DNA from: Alteribacillus bidgolensis
GTDB taxonomy: Bacteria; Bacillota; Bacilli; Bacillales; Marinococcaceae
Reading direction: 5' to 3'
Length of the DNA stretch: 64,000 nt
NCBI RefSeq assembly: GCF_002886255.1
Contig: NZ_KZ614149.1
Location: 1,116,001-1,180,000, forward strand
In this document: piece after piece, positions 53,753 to 62,283 of the stretch
Numbering within the stretch: the stretch's first letter is position 1
Layout: every line of letters begins with the position of its first letter
Position numbers and translations under genes: made by a program
The notes under the pieces: generated by a model
Told to the model about the DNA's origin: nothing
The model's input: the letters and a program-made list of their open reading frames with translations, nothing else
The model's database searches: none

Positions 53753-54301
53753 TTAATTTTTTTGCCGAATGGTCACTTCGTCTGTTTTATCTGCTTCCTT
53801 CAATTTGACGGCAATGACTTCTTCTTTTGAGGTTGGTATATTTTTCCCAACATAATCAGGTCTAATTGGAAGTTCACGGTGACCTCTATCAATTAAAACA
53901 GCGAGCTGGATTTGAGAAGGTCTGCCAAGATCCATCACCGCATCCATTGCTGCTCTTACCGTTCTTCCGGTGTAAAGTACATCATCTACTAAAATGATTT
54001 TTTTATCATGAATAGTAATAGGAATGTCGGTACCTTTTAATTCTGGATCAGCGCTTTCTGTTTGATGGCTCAAATCGTCCCGGTACAGAGTAATGTCTGC
54101 TGTACCTACTGGAATATCTTTTCCTTCAATCCGTGATATATTTGCTGCCAGCCGCTCGGCTACGTAAATTCCTCTCGTTTTAATTCCAACAAGAATGCAG
54201 TCTTCTATGCCTTTATTTTTTTCTATAATTTCATGAGAAACGCGGGTTAACGCTCTTCGTATTGCCTGCTCATCGAGTAATACTCTTTCTTCTGTTTCCA
54301 T
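53753..54301 (-). CDS. pyrR: Bifunctional pyr operon RNA-binding attenuation protein / uracil phosphoribosyltransferase
   Basis: UMP/UTP-sensing protein that binds pyr leader RNA and promotes termination. The 182 residues carry the PRPP motif IILVDDVLYTGRTVRAAMDA and start METEERVLLDEQAIRRALTRVSHEI, as in Bacillus PyrR. Three recognisable target sites are in this operon. It is the first gene of the operon, behind a 417-base transcribed leader. Confidence 0.99.
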   Translation of the reverse strand: METEERVLLDEQAIRRALTRVSHEIIEKNKGIEDCILVGIKTRGIYVAERLAANISRIEGKDIPVGTADITLYRDDLSHQTESADPELKGTDIPITIHDKKIILVDDVLYTGRTVRAAMDAVMDLGRPSQIQLAVLIDRGHRELPIRPDYVGKNIPTSKEEVIAVKLKEADKTDEVTIRQKN

Positions 54302-54558
54302 CGTAACCTACCGCCCTATCTTTTTTATCTAAAATCAAGTAATATTGGAAGCTTATTGCATGTTTCCCTTCCGTTCACTGCCGCTTGACACTTATATAAG
54401 AAAGTTCGGAAGCTGCAAATTCTTCATCTATTGGTGAAAATCCGATAATCGCGATTTCAGCAGAAGTTTATTTTCTTATAAGCAGCACTGCAGGGAAAGA
54501 GCGTCTCTTGTTTAGGTTCTTATACTTTTTTTCTTTAGCAAAGTTACACTTTCCTAAA
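54302..54558. other. Untranslated stretch between the pyr leader terminator and pyrR
   Basis: Contains a partial repeat copy at its distal end and otherwise no gene with a credible start. A 31-codon open stretch (54375-54467, minus strand) lacks a start codon. Unusually long for a pyrR leader. Confidence 0.5.
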
Positions 54559-54562
54559 GAAA
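54518..54562 (-). repeat. Partial copy of the dispersed repeat (right half)
   Basis: TCTTATACTTT, CTTTAGCAAAGTTACACTTT and CCTAAAG correspond to the right half of the repeat family. It starts immediately at the T-tract of the pyrR leader terminator. The left half is missing or unrecognisable. Confidence 0.7.
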
Positions 54563-54680
54563 AAAATCCTCCCGCCCGACTGGGTGAGAGGATGGGTTAC
54601 CTATATACAGACATAGGGATACCGCTTCGTTATTATGCGGTCTGTACACAAGCTCCTTCTCAGCCTCACGGGACTGTTTT
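54559..54680 (-). promoter_or_regulatory. PyrR attenuator 1, pyr operon leader
   Basis: AGTCCCGTGAGGCT (54662-54675, minus strand) matches the PyrR-binding consensus exactly. The terminator is ATCCTCTC plus ACCC paired with GGG plus GGGAGGAT and followed by TTTTTTT (54559-54594). Between them lies a GACCGCATAATAACGAAGCGGT hairpin-forming stretch. Confidence 0.92.
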
Positions 54681-54724
54681 TAAAGGGTGCTTTTAGTTGG
54701 TATTGTGCTGTTATCTTGATATTG

Positions 54725-54753
54725 ATTATGGCAAATCTAGAAACAAAGGTCAA
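54725..54753 (-). promoter_or_regulatory. Promoter of the pyr operon
   Basis: TTGACC (54748-54753), 17-bp spacer and CATAAT (54725-54730) on the minus strand; start site near 54718. The -35 overlaps the rluD stop codon. Confidence 0.82.
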
Positions 54754-55664
54754 GACCTTTTTCGAAGATCTTCTATAATTTTTGACATGTCTTCTGGCAA
54801 AGAAGTTTCAAACTCCATATATTTGTTCTTTACAGGATGTACAAAGCCCAGTTTTGCTGCATGTAGAGCCTGGCCTGCAATCGGCAGCGTTTTGGTTCTT
54901 CCGTATTTTGGATCACCTGCAACTGGATGGCCAATGTAGGCCATATGTACACGAATCTGATGGGTACGGCCCGTTTCAAGCCGGCATTCCAAAAACGTAT
55001 AATCTTTCCATTGTTCTAAAACAGTAAAATGCGTGACAGCATCTTTTGCATTTTTTTCGGTAACAGCCATTTTTTGACGGTCTTTTGGATCTCTTCCAAT
55101 CGGTGCTTCTATCGTACCGCGTTCGTGCGGGATGGTCCCATGAACAATTACCTTATATAGTCGTTCCATTTTTTTATCCTGTAACTGAACACTTAACTTC
55201 TCATGCGCTTTATCATGCTTTGCTGCCACTAATAACCCTGTGGTGTCCTTGTCAATTCGGTGCACAATTCCAGGCCGCAATTCCCCATTGATACCTGACA
55301 AATCATCACAATGATACATCAAAGCATTTACGAGCGTACCAGAATAATGTCCAGGAGCAGGGTGAACAACCATTCCTCTTGACTTATTTACGACTACAAT
55401 ATCGTTGTCTTCATAACGAATATCAAGAGGAATATCTTCTGCGGTTATTTCGGGTTCTTCAGGCTCTTTTGGATACACTGCAATCGTGTCTCCTGCCTGC
55501 AGGACGTAGTTACGTTTTATGTTTTTTTCATTCACCTGTACATAGCCTTCTTTTATCCATGCTTGAATGGTTGTTCGTGACCAGTCATTTTGTTTTCCAG
55601 AAAGAAATTTATCTATCCGTTCTCCTGCTTCTGTTGTCTCGATAAACCATTCGAATTCTTTCAT
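54750..55664 (-). CDS. rluD: RluD-type 23S rRNA pseudouridine synthase (YlyB)
   Basis: RluA-family enzyme with an N-terminal S4 domain (about residues 10-75; GERIDKFLSGKQ) and a catalytic domain with GIVHRIDKDTTGLLV carrying the catalytic Asp. The 304 residues fit the RluD class; the target in Bacillus is inferred, not proven. AGAGGAAAA precedes ATG 55664, which overlaps the lspA stop as ATGA; the frame to 55688 is unlikely. Confidence 0.94.
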   Translation of the reverse strand: MKEFEWFIETTEAGERIDKFLSGKQNDWSRTTIQAWIKEGYVQVNEKNIKRNYVLQAGDTIAVYPKEPEEPEITAEDIPLDIRYEDNDIVVVNKSRGMVVHPAPGHYSGTLVNALMYHCDDLSGINGELRPGIVHRIDKDTTGLLVAAKHDKAHEKLSVQLQDKKMERLYKVIVHGTIPHERGTIEAPIGRDPKDRQKMAVTEKNAKDAVTHFTVLEQWKDYTFLECRLETGRTHQIRVHMAYIGHPVAGDPKYGRTKTLPIAGQALHAAKLGFVHPVKNKYMEFETSLPEDMSKIIEDLRKRS

Positions 55665-56134
55665 GCTTTTTTCCTCTTTTCTTTCCACTCATCTGCTGTA
55701 ATTTTAATAACTAGTAGAAGAACTCCAACCACCAATGCAGAATCGGCAATATTAAAAATCGGATAGTTATACGTAAAAATATAAACGTTAAAGAAATCAA
55801 CAACTTCCCCAAAAAGAAGGCGGTCAATAAAATTACCAACCGCGCCGCCTAAAATAAGGGCGAGAGGAATACCAAAAAGCTTGCTGTCGTTTCCATATTT
55901 TTGCAGATGATAAACAACAGCAATAATAACGATGACCGTAACAATGAAAAATAGCCACATCTGCCCTTGGAGAATGCCAAAAGCTGCTCCGGCATTACGA
56001 TGGGACGTCAAATAAAAAAAATCTGGAATCACTTCTATATTTTCACCAATGTCCATATTTTCAACGACTAAAAACTTTGTAATTTGATCCAAGCCAATAA
56101 TAAAAACAGTTAATAAATAATAAACGATTAGCAT
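55661..56134 (-). CDS. lspA: Lipoprotein signal peptidase
   Basis: Aspartyl protease of the membrane that cleaves prolipoproteins. Four membrane segments are visible in 157 residues, with the family motifs NAGAAFGI, GGAVGNFIDRL and FNIADSALVVG that include both catalytic Asp residues. AGGGTGG stands 8 bases before ATG 56134; the frame extends to 56170. It lies between ileS and rluD; B. subtilis ylyA is missing. Confidence 0.97.
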   Translation of the reverse strand: MLIVYYLLTVFIIGLDQITKFLVVENMDIGENIEVIPDFFYLTSHRNAGAAFGILQGQMWLFFIVTVIVIIAVVYHLQKYGNDSKLFGIPLALILGGAVGNFIDRLLFGEVVDFFNVYIFTYNYPIFNIADSALVVGVLLLVIKITADEWKEKRKKA

Positions 56135-56259
56135 GCTACCATCCACCCTGTTTTTCTGCCTTGCCTGCAAAAATAAGTTTCATACACCTGTTTATTATAC
56201 AGATGGATGTAAAATCTGTCCGGAAACCAAGTCATAGTACGGCGCCCGGAGTTTATTCA

Positions 56260-59028
56260 TTAGACGTGACTGTAGTGTTCTTTTACGATATCTGTACATT
56301 TATCACACAAACCAGGATGTTCAGTATCCTTTCCAACCGTTTCTGTTACGGTCCAGCAGCGTTCACATGTTTCTCCTTCAGCAGGTTTCACTTCTACAGC
56401 AACATGTTCCAGGCTTTCAGCAGAAGAAGGTGCATCAGCTTTTGTTCCAGCAATGGACGCATTGGATACAATAAACAATTTAGTTAAATCGCCTGCTTCT
56501 TCTAATACTTTTTTAAGCTCAGGCTCTGGGTAAAGTGTAATGGATGCAGTGAGTGACTTTCCAATCACTTTCTCATTTCGAGCATTTTCTAGTGCTTTTA
56601 ATATGTCATCACGTGCAGTCATGACATAATCCCATTTTTCTTTTAGTTCATTCGCTTGGCTTACATCTTTTTCTTCCGGCATATCTGTCAGCTGTGCACT
56701 TTCGGCTTCTACCCCTGGGATAAAGGCCCATACTTCATCAGCTGTATGCGGAATAATCGGAGCTGCTAGTCGAACGAGCGCTACAAGCGTATCGTACATT
56801 ACTGTCTGGATCGCACGACGATTTTTGCTATTTGGTGCATCAATATATAACGTATCTTTAGCAATATCCATGTAAAACGAACTTAATTCGATCGTACAGA
56901 AATTATGAAGCGTGTGAAAAACAGTAGCAAACTGATATTCATCATAGCCCTTTTTCGATTTATTGATCAGATCTTGAAGCTTCACGAGCATATAGCGGTC
57001 AAGCTCAGGCAAATCCTTTTCTTTAATACGGTCTTTTGCCGGATCAAAGTCATGCAGGTTTCCAAGTAAAAAACGGAAGGTGTTTCTTAGTTTACGATAA
57101 GCTTCTGCAACTTGTTTTAATATTTTATCAGAAATGCGGACATCAGCCTGGTAATCTACAGAAGCAACCCATAAACGCAAAATATCTGCTCCGAGCTGTT
57201 TCATTACTTTATTAGGAATGACGACATTTCCTACAGATTTACTCATTTTACGGCCTTCTCCATCAAGGGCAAAGCCATGACTAATAATAGCTTTGTATGG
57301 GGCCTGGCCGGTAGTTGCTACACTCGTCGATAAGGAAGAGTTAAACCATCCCCTGTATTGGTCCGAACCTTCAAGATACACATCAGCCGGGCGCTGCAAC
57401 TGCTCTTTTTCCTCAAGTACTGCTTGGTGGGAGGAGCCGCTGTCAAACCATACGTCCATAATATCCATTTCTCTTGTGAATTCACCATTCGGGCTGTATT
57501 CAGATGTGTACCCTTCTGGCAGCAGATCTTTTGTTTCCCATTCAAACCAAATATTAGAGCCGTGTTTGCGAAATAGCTCAGAAACATGATTAATCGTTTC
57601 ATCGGTTACAATTTCTTCTCCATCTTCTCCGTAAAAAATCGGGATCGGCACACCCCAGGCCCGCTGACGAGAAATACACCAGTCACCGCGGTCACGCACC
57701 ATGTTATAGAGGCGCGTTTCCCCCCATTCCGGAAGCCAAGTAACATTTTTAACCGCTTCTAGTAAATCGTCACGAAAATCTTCAATCGATGCAAACCATT
57801 GCGCGGTTGCCCTGAAAATCACCGGCTTTTTCGTACGCCAGTCATGTGGATACGAGTGTGTTATAAACGTAAGTTTTAATAAAGCTCCAAGTTCTTCTAA
57901 TTTTTGTGTAATTGGTTTATTTGCTTCATCATAAAACAGTCCTTCAAAGCCAGGAGCGTCTTTTGTAAAGTAACCTTTGTCATCCACCGGGCACAATGTT
58001 TCAAGACCGTACAGCTGTCCAACAACATAGTCGTCTTCCCCGTGTCCAGGTGCTGTGTGTACACAGCCAGTTCCGGCATCAAGGGTAACGTGATCGCCTA
58101 GAATAACAAGAGAATCTCGCCCATAGATAGGATGAGACGTCATAATATGTTCAAGTTCTTTACCTTGTACTGTTTTTAGAACCGTTGGATTCTCCCATTC
58201 AAATTCTGATTGCAGCTGATCTATCAACTCTTGCGCAACTACATATTTTTCACTGCCTGCTTGCACAACAGCATAAGAGAGTTCTGGGTGAACCGTAATT
58301 GCAAGGTTGGCTGGAATCGTCCATGGTGTTGTTGTCCAGATAATAAATTTTTCGTCACCATCTAGTACATTTTTACCTTCTTTTACATCAAAACTGACAT
58401 AAATCGAAGGAGAACGTTTATCATGATATTCAATTTCAGCTTCCGCTAAAGCTGATTCAGAAGACGGAGACCAGTATACCGGCTTTTTACCTTTATAAAT
58501 ATAGCCTTTCTTCGCCATTTCCCCAAATACTTTAATTTGCTGAGCTTCATATTCTTTTGTCAACGTGATATACGGATTATCCCAATCTCCCCGCACACCT
58601 AGACGCCTAAATTGTTCACGCTGGCGGTCAAGCTGTTCTAAAGCATACTCTTCGCAGGCCTTTCTAAATTCTGCTATCGTCATTTTTTTTCGGTCTACTT
58701 TTTTCTTTTTTGTTAAGGCTGTTTCAATAGGCAGACCATGTGTGTCCCACCCAGGAACATAAGGTGCATGATAACCATTCATCGATTTATATCTCACGAT
58801 GAAGTCTTTTAAAATTTTGTTTAATGCGTGCCCCATGTGAATGTCGCCATTAGCGTATGGAGGACCGTCATGAAGAACAAATAGAGGCCGGTCTTTCGTA
58901 CGTTCTTGTACTTTTTCATATATATTTTGTTCATCCCATTCTTTCTGTTTTTCTGGTTCCCGGTTGGGAAGATTCCCTCTCATCGGAAAATCGGTTTTAG
59001 GCATTAATAATGTTTCTTTATAACTCAT
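56260..59028 (-). CDS. ileS: Isoleucyl-tRNA synthetase
   Basis: Class I synthetase charging tRNA-Ile, with an editing domain. The 922 residues begin MSYKETLLMPKTDFPMRGNLP, carry the HIGH-type HMGH in PPYANGDIHMGHALN, the CP1 editing region (TPWTIPANLA), KMSKS in GRKMSKSVGN, and a C-terminal zinc knuckle CERCW and CDKC. The bacterial-type sequence suggests sensitivity to mupirocin-class inhibitors, though this cannot be proven here. It is controlled by a T-box riboswitch. Confidence 0.99.
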   Translation of the reverse strand: MSYKETLLMPKTDFPMRGNLPNREPEKQKEWDEQNIYEKVQERTKDRPLFVLHDGPPYANGDIHMGHALNKILKDFIVRYKSMNGYHAPYVPGWDTHGLPIETALTKKKKVDRKKMTIAEFRKACEEYALEQLDRQREQFRRLGVRGDWDNPYITLTKEYEAQQIKVFGEMAKKGYIYKGKKPVYWSPSSESALAEAEIEYHDKRSPSIYVSFDVKEGKNVLDGDEKFIIWTTTPWTIPANLAITVHPELSYAVVQAGSEKYVVAQELIDQLQSEFEWENPTVLKTVQGKELEHIMTSHPIYGRDSLVILGDHVTLDAGTGCVHTAPGHGEDDYVVGQLYGLETLCPVDDKGYFTKDAPGFEGLFYDEANKPITQKLEELGALLKLTFITHSYPHDWRTKKPVIFRATAQWFASIEDFRDDLLEAVKNVTWLPEWGETRLYNMVRDRGDWCISRQRAWGVPIPIFYGEDGEEIVTDETINHVSELFRKHGSNIWFEWETKDLLPEGYTSEYSPNGEFTREMDIMDVWFDSGSSHQAVLEEKEQLQRPADVYLEGSDQYRGWFNSSLSTSVATTGQAPYKAIISHGFALDGEGRKMSKSVGNVVIPNKVMKQLGADILRLWVASVDYQADVRISDKILKQVAEAYRKLRNTFRFLLGNLHDFDPAKDRIKEKDLPELDRYMLVKLQDLINKSKKGYDEYQFATVFHTLHNFCTIELSSFYMDIAKDTLYIDAPNSKNRRAIQTVMYDTLVALVRLAAPIIPHTADEVWAFIPGVEAESAQLTDMPEEKDVSQANELKEKWDYVMTARDDILKALENARNEKVIGKSLTASITLYPEPELKKVLEEAGDLTKLFIVSNASIAGTKADAPSSAESLEHVAVEVKPAEGETCERCWTVTETVGKDTEHPGLCDKCTDIVKEHYSHV

Positions 59029-59097
59029 TAACTGTCTTCCTCCTTTATTAAAAAACGACTGCCTTTCTCATTTAAGGTGTTGATTCTTTTAAACAGT

Positions 59098-59345
59098 AAA
59101 AGACCTCCCCATCCCTATCAAGGGACGAGAAGGTCTCGCGGTACCACCCTAGTTATGCTGTACAAAAACAGCATCCACTCTTTTATGTTAACGGTTTGTA
59201 CCGCCAAAGCCTAGAGAGTGCCGTCACTCTTCGGCTCTGGAACTCCAGGGTGATGTCCAGTTTTGATCATTCACCGTGCTTTCACCATCCACGGCTCGCT
59301 AAACGAAAAAATCAAAATGGCGCGTCCCTTTCTTTGTTTTTATAT
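59098..59345 (-). promoter_or_regulatory. T-box riboswitch of ileS
   Basis: The perfect T-box AGGGTGGTACCGCG is at 59137-59150 on the minus strand, followed by the terminator AGACCT/AGGTCT with inner AGGGAT pairing and TTTT (59098-59136). Stem I upstream contains GGATGGTGAAAGC and a candidate specifier ATC (59252-59254) in GGACATCACC, consistent with an isoleucine codon. Uncharged tRNA-Ile would favour the antiterminator. Confidence 0.95.
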
Positions 59346-59378
59346 TTTTTGACTGTGAAAAAATGATAAGACGGTCAC

Positions 59379-59407
59379 AGTATAAGCTAAACAACGGTAT
59401 TTCGCAA
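59379..59407 (-). promoter_or_regulatory. Promoter of the ileS T-box leader
   Basis: TTGCGA (59402-59407), 17-bp spacer and TATACT (59379-59384) on the minus strand, with a start near 59372. It lies between the divIVA stop and the T-box; the 443-base gap is otherwise filled by the leader. Confidence 0.75.
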
Positions 59408-59471
59408 ATATGGATTCTGCAGCTTACCGAGTTTTTCAAATTTAAAAAAATTATAGAACATACAGCCTGTA

Positions 59472-59990
59472 TTAGTCAAGCTGCCTTTGCCTATCTGTTT
59501 CTACCTCTTCTTGGCTTTGTTCTTCTTCTGTATCTATTACAGTATCCCAATCATCATTATGTAACATTTCAAGCTGCGCTTCAATCAGCATTTTAAAACG
59601 CATCCGATAAACAGAAGCTTGTTTTTTCAATTCTTCAATTTCAAGTTCAATTTTACGAGACTTATTTAAGGCATCGTTAATAATGCGATCTGCATTTTTC
59701 TCAGCTTCTTTAATAATCAATTGTGATTCCTTTTTTGCGTTGCGACGCACTTCTTCAGCGGATTCCTGAGCTACAAGAATAGATTTGTTCAGCGTTTCTT
59801 CAATATTAGAAAAGTGTTCTAACCGCTCTTCTAGTTCATTTACTTTTGAAAACAATTCGTTTTTTTCACGAATCACGTTTTCATAATCTTTTATGACCTG
59901 ATCTAAAAACTCATTGACTTCATCTTCGTCGTATCCCCGAAAGCCTCTGGTGAATTCTTTATTATGAATATCCAATGGCGTCAAAGGCAA
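59472..59990 (-). CDS. divIVA: Cell division initiation protein DivIVA
   Basis: Polar and septal scaffold that senses negative membrane curvature and recruits MinJ, Spo0J-linked and other factors. The 172 residues begin MPLTPLDIHNKEFTRGFRGYD, with Phe17 and Arg18-type membrane contacts, followed by a long coiled coil (about 30-150) and an acidic Gln-rich tail. The start is TTG at 59990 with GGAGGTG 7 bases upstream. It closes the ylm division cluster. Confidence 0.98.
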   Translation of the reverse strand: MPLTPLDIHNKEFTRGFRGYDEDEVNEFLDQVIKDYENVIREKNELFSKVNELEERLEHFSNIEETLNKSILVAQESAEEVRRNAKKESQLIIKEAEKNADRIINDALNKSRKIELEIEELKKQASVYRMRFKMLIEAQLEMLHNDDWDTVIDTEEEQSQEEVETDRQRQLD

Positions 59991-60065
59991 TTTGCCGCAC
60001 CTCCATTCTGCTATTATTCAGTAACATGATATTTCGACAGCGCCTGTAAAAATCCTGCCTGTCGT

Positions 60066-60845
60066 TTACGGATCTTGCTTTTTTCCATAACTAATTTTCC
60101 AGCGGCCTTTTTTTGTTTTTCCTTCCGTATGAAGTAATTTTCTTCTTCCAAGACCGCGTACGGAAACATAGTCACCTGGCTTTAAGGGAAAGGATGCTTG
60201 ATCGACTGATTTCCAGTTGACTTTTACGCGCCCCTTTTCTATAAAAGGGGTCGCTTTGCTGCGGGATAGACGATACATTTCAGCAACCATAACATCGAGA
60301 CGAAATGATGAAACCGTTGTCTGTACCTCTTCCCAGTGGTCTTCTATCGGCAGCATTTGTTGAAATGGAATGTTATCAAGCGAGATAGAAGCCTTTCCTA
60401 TTTTTTGAAGATTCATTTCTATAAAAATAGCTATGTCCCTTGCAGCGATAAATTGAAAACGTCCGCTGCCTTCTAAAATATCGCCGTATTTGCTTCGCTT
60501 TAGCCCGAGCCCGGTTAGGGAACCAAGTACATCTCGGTGGCCGATAGTCACAAATTTAGACGGATACTTCAGCTCAAATAAAATTAGTTCAAAATCCTCT
60601 GGTTCTGCTTTTTCATAAAAAGGATAAAGCAGTGCCCGCTTTCTTTCACACCCGTTTGCTCCTCCCCAAAAAGAGAGATGAACCGTTTCGTCTTTTCCGA
60701 CAATGGAAGTGAGTATATCTTGTTCACGCGGGTCTAAAAAATCTGTCAGCTTTCTTTCATATTTTGTTTCTACTGCATCTTTCCATTCCATAACTTGTTC
60801 AACAAAAGCATGTTCTTCTTTTCTAAAGTGTACAAATACAGACAT
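60066..60845 (-). CDS. ylmH: S4-domain RNA-binding protein YlmH (RqcP2-like)
   Basis: Predicted rRNA/tRNA-binding protein. B. subtilis YlmH has been linked to ribosome-associated quality control. The 259 residues start MSVFVHFRKEEHAFVEQV and contain the family segment VTIGHRDVLGSLTGLGLKR; the C-terminal S4 domain is about residues 180-240 (RLDVMVAEMYRLSRSKATPFIEKGRVKVNW). GGGAG precedes ATG 60845; the upstream extension to 60929 is the end of ylmG in another frame. Confidence 0.95.
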   Translation of the reverse strand: MSVFVHFRKEEHAFVEQVMEWKDAVETKYERKLTDFLDPREQDILTSIVGKDETVHLSFWGGANGCERKRALLYPFYEKAEPEDFELILFELKYPSKFVTIGHRDVLGSLTGLGLKRSKYGDILEGSGRFQFIAARDIAIFIEMNLQKIGKASISLDNIPFQQMLPIEDHWEEVQTTVSSFRLDVMVAEMYRLSRSKATPFIEKGRVKVNWKSVDQASFPLKPGDYVSVRGLGRRKLLHTEGKTKKGRWKISYGKKQDP

Positions 60846-60855
60846 CGTTTTCTCC

Positions 60856-61110
60856 CTAGAAAAATAGTGCTTGTACGCCGTAACGTGCGAAATGAAGAGC
60901 AATAATAGCAACGATAGGAGAAATATCAATCATTCCAAGAGGCGGTATAATTTTTCTAAACGGTTCCAAATACGGTTCTACTAGAGACCCGAGCAGCTGC
61001 CCAAACGTCGATTCACGCGCATTTGGAAACCACGACATTAAAATATAGATAATAATGAGATAAGAATAAAGCGTCATACCTGTCAGCAGTATCGATCCTA
61101 TGGTATTCAT
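60856..61110 (-). CDS. ylmG: YggT family membrane protein YlmG
   Basis: Two-helix membrane protein associated with division gene clusters; the precise role is unknown. The 84 residues have hydrophobic segments at about 5-28 and 62-80 and the family motif SWFPNARESTFGQLLGSLVEPYLEPFRKIIPP. AAGGAG is only 2 bases from ATG 61119 but 10 from ATG 61110, so 61110 is used. It lies between sepF and ylmH. Confidence 0.94.
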   Translation of the reverse strand: MNTIGSILLTGMTLYSYLIIIYILMSWFPNARESTFGQLLGSLVEPYLEPFRKIIPPLGMIDISPIVAIIALHFARYGVQALFF

Positions 61111-61134
61111 TTTCTGCATTCTCCTTTACTACAA

Positions 61135-61551
61135 TCAATCCTGTGTATCGTATAAAATCTCTGATATAGCTCCAGAAACATCGACGTTATCCGGTGTACA
61201 TAGAAAAATATTTGTACCTACTTTTTGGATGTCTCCTCCGATAGCATAAACAGTGCCGCTCAAAAAATCAACAATTCTGCGCGCCTGCTCTTTCTGAATG
61301 CGCTGGACATTAATGATTACAGATTTTCTATTTTTCAAGTGGTCTGCAATATCCTGAGCTTCATCATATTGGCGGGGTTCCATCAGCATTACTTTTGCTG
61401 ACTGCTGCACACTTTGCAGACTGACCACATTTTTCCCTTTCCCTTCTTTTCTTTCTTCATACGCTTGCATTCCTTCTGTCATTTCTTCCTCTTCTTCTAC
61501 TACCTCGTCTTCAAGTTCGAAAAAGCGCTTAAATTTAGATTTGAAGTTCAT
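61135..61551 (-). CDS. sepF: Cell division protein SepF
   Basis: FtsZ-bundling and membrane-anchoring protein for septum formation. The 138 residues have an N-terminal amphipathic membrane-targeting helix (MNFKSKFKRFFELE), an acidic linker and the globular SepF domain (about 50-130) with PRQYDEAQDIADHLK, RIVDFLSGTVYAIGG and the C-terminal FLCTPDNVDVSG. Confidence 0.97.
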   Translation of the reverse strand: MNFKSKFKRFFELEDEVVEEEEEMTEGMQAYEERKEGKGKNVVSLQSVQQSAKVMLMEPRQYDEAQDIADHLKNRKSVIINVQRIQKEQARRIVDFLSGTVYAIGGDIQKVGTNIFLCTPDNVDVSGAISEILYDTQD

Positions 61552-61584
61552 TCTATTCCCTCCTTTTCGCCTTTAGCCACTGCT

Positions 61585-62265
61585 TTATTCATGACCTACT
61601 AACGTAGAGCCAAGACGAATAAATGTGGCGCCCTCTTCAATGGCGATATGAAAATCGTTAGACATTCCCATCGATAATTCTTCACAAGGAGCGTATTCTA
61701 AACGGAGTTCATGAATTTCATCACGTAATTCTCTTAACCTGCGAAAAACGGGACGAGTATGTTCCGGATCTTCTTCATAAGGAGCCATAGTCATCAACCC
61801 AATCACTTTAAGAGACGAATATTCTTTAAGTTTATTAATAAAATCAAGCGTCTCTTCAGGTGAAAGACCGGATTTTGACGTTTCCCCAGAAGTATTAACC
61901 TGGACAAAACACTGAAGTTTCTTGCCCTCTGGACAACGCTTTTGCAATTCTTTCGCCAAAGACAGCCTGTCCAAAGAATGGATATAATCATACTTATCGA
62001 CGAGGTGTTTCGCTTTCTTTGATTGAAGGGAACCAATAAAATGAAACTCGGCTTGTCCATGAAATGCTTCCCATTTCTGTAGTGCCCCTTCAAGTCTGTT
62101 TTCCCCAATATGATGAATGCCTGCTTCTATAGCTTCTTTTGTTTTTTCAAGTGTGACATATTTAGTAACTGCAATAATCGTTACATCATCAGTGTGCCGG
62201 TTTGAGCGGCTGCATGCTTCTTTTATTGTCTGCTGAATATGAGCTAAGTTGTTTGTTACCGTCAC
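61585..62265 (-). CDS. ylmE: PLP homeostasis protein YlmE (YggS/PLPBP family)
   Basis: Pyridoxal-phosphate-binding TIM-barrel protein that controls PLP and amino acid pools, without known catalysis. The PLP Lys is in IAVTKYV near residue 35; IGENRLEGALQKW, FHFIGSLQSKK and ELSMGMSNDFHIAIEEG are family motifs. 226 residues. The start is GTG at 62265 with GGAG about 11 bases upstream. It lies between ylmD and sepF. Confidence 0.96.
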   Translation of the reverse strand: MTVTNNLAHIQQTIKEACSRSNRHTDDVTIIAVTKYVTLEKTKEAIEAGIHHIGENRLEGALQKWEAFHGQAEFHFIGSLQSKKAKHLVDKYDYIHSLDRLSLAKELQKRCPEGKKLQCFVQVNTSGETSKSGLSPEETLDFINKLKEYSSLKVIGLMTMAPYEEDPEHTRPVFRRLRELRDEIHELRLEYAPCEELSMGMSNDFHIAIEEGATFIRLGSTLVGHE

Positions 62266-62283
62266 TATTTCTTTTTCTCCTTT

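Noticed and set aside
54375..54467. A 31-codon open stretch on the minus strand upstream of pyrR with protein-like composition
   Set aside because: It has no start codon in frame, is preceded by a stop, and has no ribosome binding site; at most a relic.
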